Below are positions 60,706 through 64,000 of a stretch of 64,000 nucleotides of DNA, piece after piece. The notes beneath the pieces are model-generated. The model did not search any database. It saw only the letters and a program-made list of their open reading frames with translations, and was not told the DNA's origin. A program made the translations under genes and the position numbers. The DNA is from Vreelandella titanicae BH1. Its GTDB lineage: Bacteria > Pseudomonadota > Gammaproteobacteria > Pseudomonadales > Halomonadaceae. The stretch is from the NCBI RefSeq assembly GCF_000336575.1, contig NZ_AOPO01000001.1, forward strand, positions 806,001-870,000, read 5' to 3'. Positions within the stretch are counted from its first letter, which is position 1, and each line of letters begins with the position of its first letter.

Positions 60706-61821
60706 ATGACCCTACCTCGGTTAACCTCTTCTCGACAGCCACTTAGGCTACTGCAAGACCGCATGGCCACCGGTTTAATCACCGCTGGCGGCATAGGCGT
60801 GCTGCTGGCAATTCTGGCTATCGGTGTCTTTTTGGTGTGGGAAACCCTGCCGCTGCTGGCGATTGGCGATACCTTAGCGCTGGCTAAGCTCTCTCCCCTG
60901 GCGTGGGGCACGCTCAAAGCCGCCCTAGCCGCACTGCTGTTCGCCATTCCCGTGGCCTTGGGGGCCGCCATCTACTCCGCGCTGTTTATGTCAGCGCGCC
61001 TGCGCTCGCGGATCAAGCCCGCGCTCGAAATGATGGAGGCGATCCCCGGTGTGGTGGTGGGCTTTATTGCCGGGCTTATTTTGGCACCTTGGGTAGAGCG
61101 CCATCTCGCCAGCGCTTTGGTGCTGATCATTTGGCTGCCGCTTAGCGCAGCGCTTGCCGGCTTACTCTGGCAGTGGGCCAAAACACGCCTACGCCGCCGC
61201 TTACCGCTCTCCTGGGCGGGCCTCTGGCTCGTTCCCTGGCTCGCTGTAATGGTGGCGATAGCACTATGGCTCGCGCCCTGGATGGAGCAGCAGTGGTTAG
61301 GCGGTGATTTACGCCAGTTACTCGACCAGCGCTATGGCATGGATTACGCCACCCGTAACGCACTGATTGTCGGCATTGCCATGGGCTTTGCCGTTATTCC
61401 CAGCATATATTCACTGGCAGAAGACGCGCTCGCCGATGTGCCTGCTAGCTTAATCGAGGGCGCCCAGGCGATGGGGGCCAGCCGCTGGCAGGCGCTATGG
61501 AAAGTGGCGCTGGTGGCAGCGGGCCCAGGTATCTTCTCGGCGATAATGATCGGTGCGGGCCGGGCGGTGGGCGAAACCATGATAGTGCTTATGGCCAGCG
61601 GTAATACGGCTCTGTTTAGCGCCAGCCCCTTTGAAGGCATGCGCTCCATGGCCGCGGCTATCGCCATTGAGCTGCCTGAAGCGTCACCCGGTGGCCAAAC
61701 CTACCATCTGCTGATCTTGGCTGCACTGGTGCTGTTTATCTTCACGTTTCTGGTCAACACCCTTGCCGAGGTCGTCCGCCAGCGTTTACGCCGCCGCTTC
61801 CGCCAGATGGGGGGCACATGA
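60706..61821 (+). CDS. pstC: Phosphate ABC transporter permease PstC
   Basis: 371 aa with about six membrane helices plus a cytoplasmic loop. MEAIPGVVVGFIAGLILAPW and the EAA-type loop SLIEGAQAMGASRWQALWKV (about 247-266) contact PstB. Longer than E. coli PstC (319) owing to an inserted hydrophobic segment between helices. Overlaps pstA by 4 bases (ATGA). Confidence 0.93.
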   Translation: MTLPRLTSSRQPLRLLQDRMATGLITAGGIGVLLAILAIGVFLVWETLPLLAIGDTLALAKLSPLAWGTLKAALAALLFAIPVALGAAIYSALFMSARLRSRIKPALEMMEAIPGVVVGFIAGLILAPWVERHLASALVLIIWLPLSAALAGLLWQWAKTRLRRRLPLSWAGLWLVPWLAVMVAIALWLAPWMEQQWLGGDLRQLLDQRYGMDYATRNALIVGIAMGFAVIPSIYSLAEDALADVPASLIEGAQAMGASRWQALWKVALVAAGPGIFSAIMIGAGRAVGETMIVLMASGNTALFSASPFEGMRSMAAAIAIELPEASPGGQTYHLLILAALVLFIFTFLVNTLAEVVRQRLRRRFRQMGGT

Positions 61822-63242
61822 TGAACTCTGCGACCCACACCGCCTCTCGCCGCCGTCGTTTTAGCCGGGTAAATGATGTATGGCCCTGGCTTTGCGCAGC
61901 CAGCGTAGCGCTCTCCCTGCTGATGCTGGGCGCCTTACTCGCGCTACTGCTGGTACGCGGGCTAGGGCACTTTTGGCCCGCTACGCTGGAAGAGGTCACC
62001 CTTGACTCGGGTGAAACCTTTGCTGGTCAAGCTGTGCGCGAAGTCGCGCTACCCCAGCGAGCTGGGGATGAACGCCTCTACTTTACCGGCAACCAGGATA
62101 TAGAGGGCGTTCGCTGGCGCTGGGTGGTGATTGATGAAATTGCCGAGCGCGCCCAGCCAGACGATTTGATTCGTCTTGATCGCAGCCCCTGGGGTGACTT
62201 TATTGGCCGTTTGGTGGCCATTGAGCAGCATGATCAACGCTGGGAGGGAGACGCTGCCTGGCAGCGATTAAACGCTTTATTGGCACTTCCCGCCAGCCAA
62301 CGCCAGGATAGCCAACTGCTGCTTACCACCGTGGACGGCCAAATCCTGCGCCAACCGCTGGCCAGCGTGGCGAGCGCTCAGGCTCCCAATGCCATGAGCG
62401 TGTGGCAGAAAACGCTCGCCTGGGGGGATGCGGTTTGGCGGTTTCTGAGTGAGGGCCCACGGGCCGCCAATACCGACGGTGGCGTCTGGCCCGCGATATT
62501 TGGCACGGTGCTGATGGTGATTTTAATGTCGGTGATGGTGACCCCGTTTGGGGTGCTGGCCGCTATTTATCTCAATGAAATCGCTCACCAGGGGCGGCTG
62601 ACCCGGCTGGTACGTATTGGTGTGCGCAACCTGGCGGGCGTTCCGTCGATTGTGTATGGCGTATTTGGGTTGGGAGTGTTTGTTTACGGCATTGGCGGCT
62701 CGCTGGATGAGTGGTTTTTCAGCGATACCCTACCTTCGCCCACCTTTGGCACCGGCGGCCTGTTATGGGCGTCGCTCACCCTGGCACTGCTGACCCTACC
62801 GGTGGTGATTGTGGCAACAGAAGAGGGGTTAGCGCGGATTCCCGAGGCGCAGCGGGAAGGCGCCGTGGCGCTCGGCGCTACGCGCTTAGAGATGCTCACC
62901 CGCATTGTACTGCCCATGGCAGCCCCTGCCATGCTGACAGGTATCATTCTAGCAGTAGCTCGCGCGGCCGGCGAAGTGGCGCCGCTAATGCTGGTTGGCG
63001 TCGCTAAGCTGGCGCCTCAAATGCCCATCGATGGTGAGTTTCCTTACCTACATTTAGAGCGCAAGTTCATGCACCTTGGCTATCATTTATTTGATACCGC
63101 CTTTCACGGCGAAGATGTGCAGGCTGCCATACCGCTGGTTTACGCCACAGCGCTACTTTTAGTGTTAATTGTGCTGGTGCTTAACCTAACTGCCATATTT
63201 CTGCGTCATTATCTTAGGCGTCAACGGGGAAACGAATGCTAG
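61818..63242 (+). CDS. pstA: Phosphate ABC transporter permease PstA
   Basis: 474 aa, much longer than E. coli PstA (296). After the first helix there is a large periplasmic domain (about residues 60-200) and then the ABC permease core with the loop [20 protein letters not shown] near 345. [20 protein letters not shown] is a core helix. Overlaps pstB by 7 bases. Confidence 0.92.
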   Translation: MMNSATHTASRRRRFSRVNDVWPWLCAASVALSLLMLGALLALLLVRGLGHFWPATLEEVTLDSGETFAGQAVREVALPQRAGDERLYFTGNQDIEGVRWRWVVIDEIAERAQPDDLIRLDRSPWGDFIGRLVAIEQHDQRWEGDAAWQRLNALLALPASQRQDSQLLLTTVDGQILRQPLASVASAQAPNAMSVWQKTLAWGDAVWRFLSEGPRAANTDGGVWPAIFGTVLMVILMSVMVTPFGVLAAIYLNEIAHQGRLTRLVRIGVRNLAGVPSIVYGVFGLGVFVYGIGGSLDEWFFSDTLPSPTFGTGGLLWASLTLALLTLPVVIVATEEGLARIPEAQREGAVALGATRLEMLTRIVLPMAAPAMLTGIILAVARAAGEVAPLMLVGVAKLAPQMPIDGEFPYLHLERKFMHLGYHLFDTAFHGEDVQAAIPLVYATALLLVLIVLVLNLTAIFLRHYLRRQRGNEC

Positions 63243-64000
63243 CGTCATTACATTCAGCCAATACCTCTCAGGCACCAGTGGCGCACTTTTCGTCCGAGCA
63301 CAGCTGCCTGAGTATCGATCACTTTAGCCTCGCCTACGCGGGGAAAGAGGCGTTGCGCGAGTTAACCCTCAGTGTTCCCCGGCATCGTGTAACGGCCTTT
63401 ATCGGCCCGTCAGGTTGCGGTAAGTCGACGTTGTTACGGGCAATTAACCGTTTGCACGATCTTAATGAGTCAGTCACCCACAGCGGCCAAATCACGCTGG
63501 AAGGGCAGGATATTCATGACCCGCAAATGAATGTGACTGAGCTGCGGCGGCGTGTCGGGATGGTGTTTCAAACGCCCAACCCCTTCCCTATGTCGATCTA
63601 TGAAAACGTGGCCTTTGGGCTACGACTGCAACAGCGCATGCCCAAGCGCAAAAGGGACGACATTATTGAGTGGGCGCTAACTTCCGCCGCTCTGTGGGAT
63701 GAAGTGAAAGACCGCCTACACCGTTCCGCTTGGCAGCTTTCCGGTGGCCAGCAGCAGCGTCTGGTGATCGCCCGTACCTTAGCAGTACAACCCGACGTGC
63801 TACTGCTTGATGAGCCAGCATCAGCTCTAGACCCAATTTCAACCCTCAAAATTGAGGAGTTGATCCGTAACCTCAAGTCGGAGCTGACGCTGATCCTGGT
63901 CACCCACAATATGCAACAAGCGGCGCGCGTATCGGATTACACCGCCTTTTTGCATCAAGGGGAGCTGGTTGAATACGGCCCTACCGATCAGGTCTTCACC
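63236..64000 (+). CDS. pstB: Phosphate ABC transporter ATPase PstB (3' end outside window)
   Basis: ATP-hydrolysing subunit of the Pst phosphate importer. 255 codons are visible, open at the right edge. Walker [10 protein letters not shown] (residues 57-65), the signature LSGGQQQR (168-175) and Walker [13 protein letters not shown] (about 190-201), with the switch histidine in [20 protein letters not shown] matches the PstB Q-loop region. The start ATG 63236 lies inside the end of pstA. Confidence 0.95.
   Translation, partial: MLASLHSANTSQAPVAHFSSEHSCLSIDHFSLAYAGKEALRELTLSVPRHRVTAFIGPSGCGKSTLLRAINRLHDLNESVTHSGQITLEGQDIHDPQMNVTELRRRVGMVFQTPNPFPMSIYENVAFGLRLQQRMPKRKRDDIIEWALTSAALWDEVKDRLHRSAWQLSGGQQQRLVIARTLAVQPDVLLLDEPASALDPISTLKIEELIRNLKSELTLILVTHNMQQAARVSDYTAFLHQGELVEYGPTDQVFT

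Overview
The window looks like chromosomal DNA from a Halomonas-type gammaproteobacterium. The basis is protein-level resemblance, the number of TRAP transporters, a PcaQ/PcaR/PobR-controlled protocatechuate pathway, and neighbouring hexR, uvrD and pst housekeeping genes. No rRNA or tRNA was seen. About 50 kb of the 64 kb is an aromatic and hydroaromatic acid catabolic island. The right end is housekeeping.

Layout. (1) 1-3.2 kb: the end of a MetA/SphA-like outer-membrane protein, an MpaB/DUF2236-like putative oxygenase and an aldehyde dehydrogenase. (2) 3.2-4.9 kb: degraded insertion sequences (two IS3-family pieces, one IS110-family piece). (3) 5.0-12.7 kb: a catabolic module of unknown substrate: FAH-family hydrolase, IclR regulator, MhpA-like flavin hydroxylase, TRAP transporter (P-Q-M) and a two-domain extradiol-type dioxygenase. 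It is closed by a truncated second copy of the aldehyde dehydrogenase. (4) 13.5-20.7 kb: a 3-hydroxybenzoate/gentisate module of similar gene content (IclR, gentisate dioxygenase, FAH hydrolase, 3-hydroxybenzoate 6-hydroxylase, TRAP P-Q-M), followed by a MarR regulator. (5) 21.5-36.8 kb: 4-hydroxybenzoate and protocatechuate genes: pobA/pobR, an aromatic aldehyde dehydrogenase behind a TRAP operon, pcaHG, pcaQ, pcaIJF with a fused pcaDC, and pcaB. (6) 36.9-49.8 kb: quinate/shikimate funnel: TetR regulator, TRAP P-Q-M, quiC-HPPD fusion, shikimate dehydrogenase, AEC permease, SDR, TctABC transporter, PcaR-type regulator and type II dehydroquinase. (7) 49.9-64 kb: hglS-like dioxygenase, DUF72 protein, NSS transporter, small ORF, hexR, uvrD, an orphan Tat-exported TakP-like binding protein, acyl-CoA thioesterase and pstSCAB (pstB runs off the right edge).

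How it works together. Aromatic aldehydes are oxidised to acids. 4-Hydroxybenzoate (PobA) and quinate/shikimate (AroE, AroQ, QuiC) converge on protocatechuate. PcaHG, PcaB, PcaDC, PcaIJ and PcaF then carry it to succinyl-CoA and acetyl-CoA. 3-Hydroxybenzoate goes through gentisate. Six copies of a GTTCG-N5-CGAAC-type dyad lie in front of pcaI, pcaB, the TRAP dctP at 28136, the AEC permease, tctC and the IclR gene at 48617. This outlines a PcaR-type regulon directly from sequence. A PcaQ-type box lies upstream of pcaHG.

The most interesting parts are the uncharacterised module at 5-12.7 kb, the reconstructed pca-box regulon with a third half-site 19 bp away at three promoters, the mosaic duplicated aldehyde dehydrogenase bracketing a 10.3-kb segment, and several unexplained dyads and repeats.
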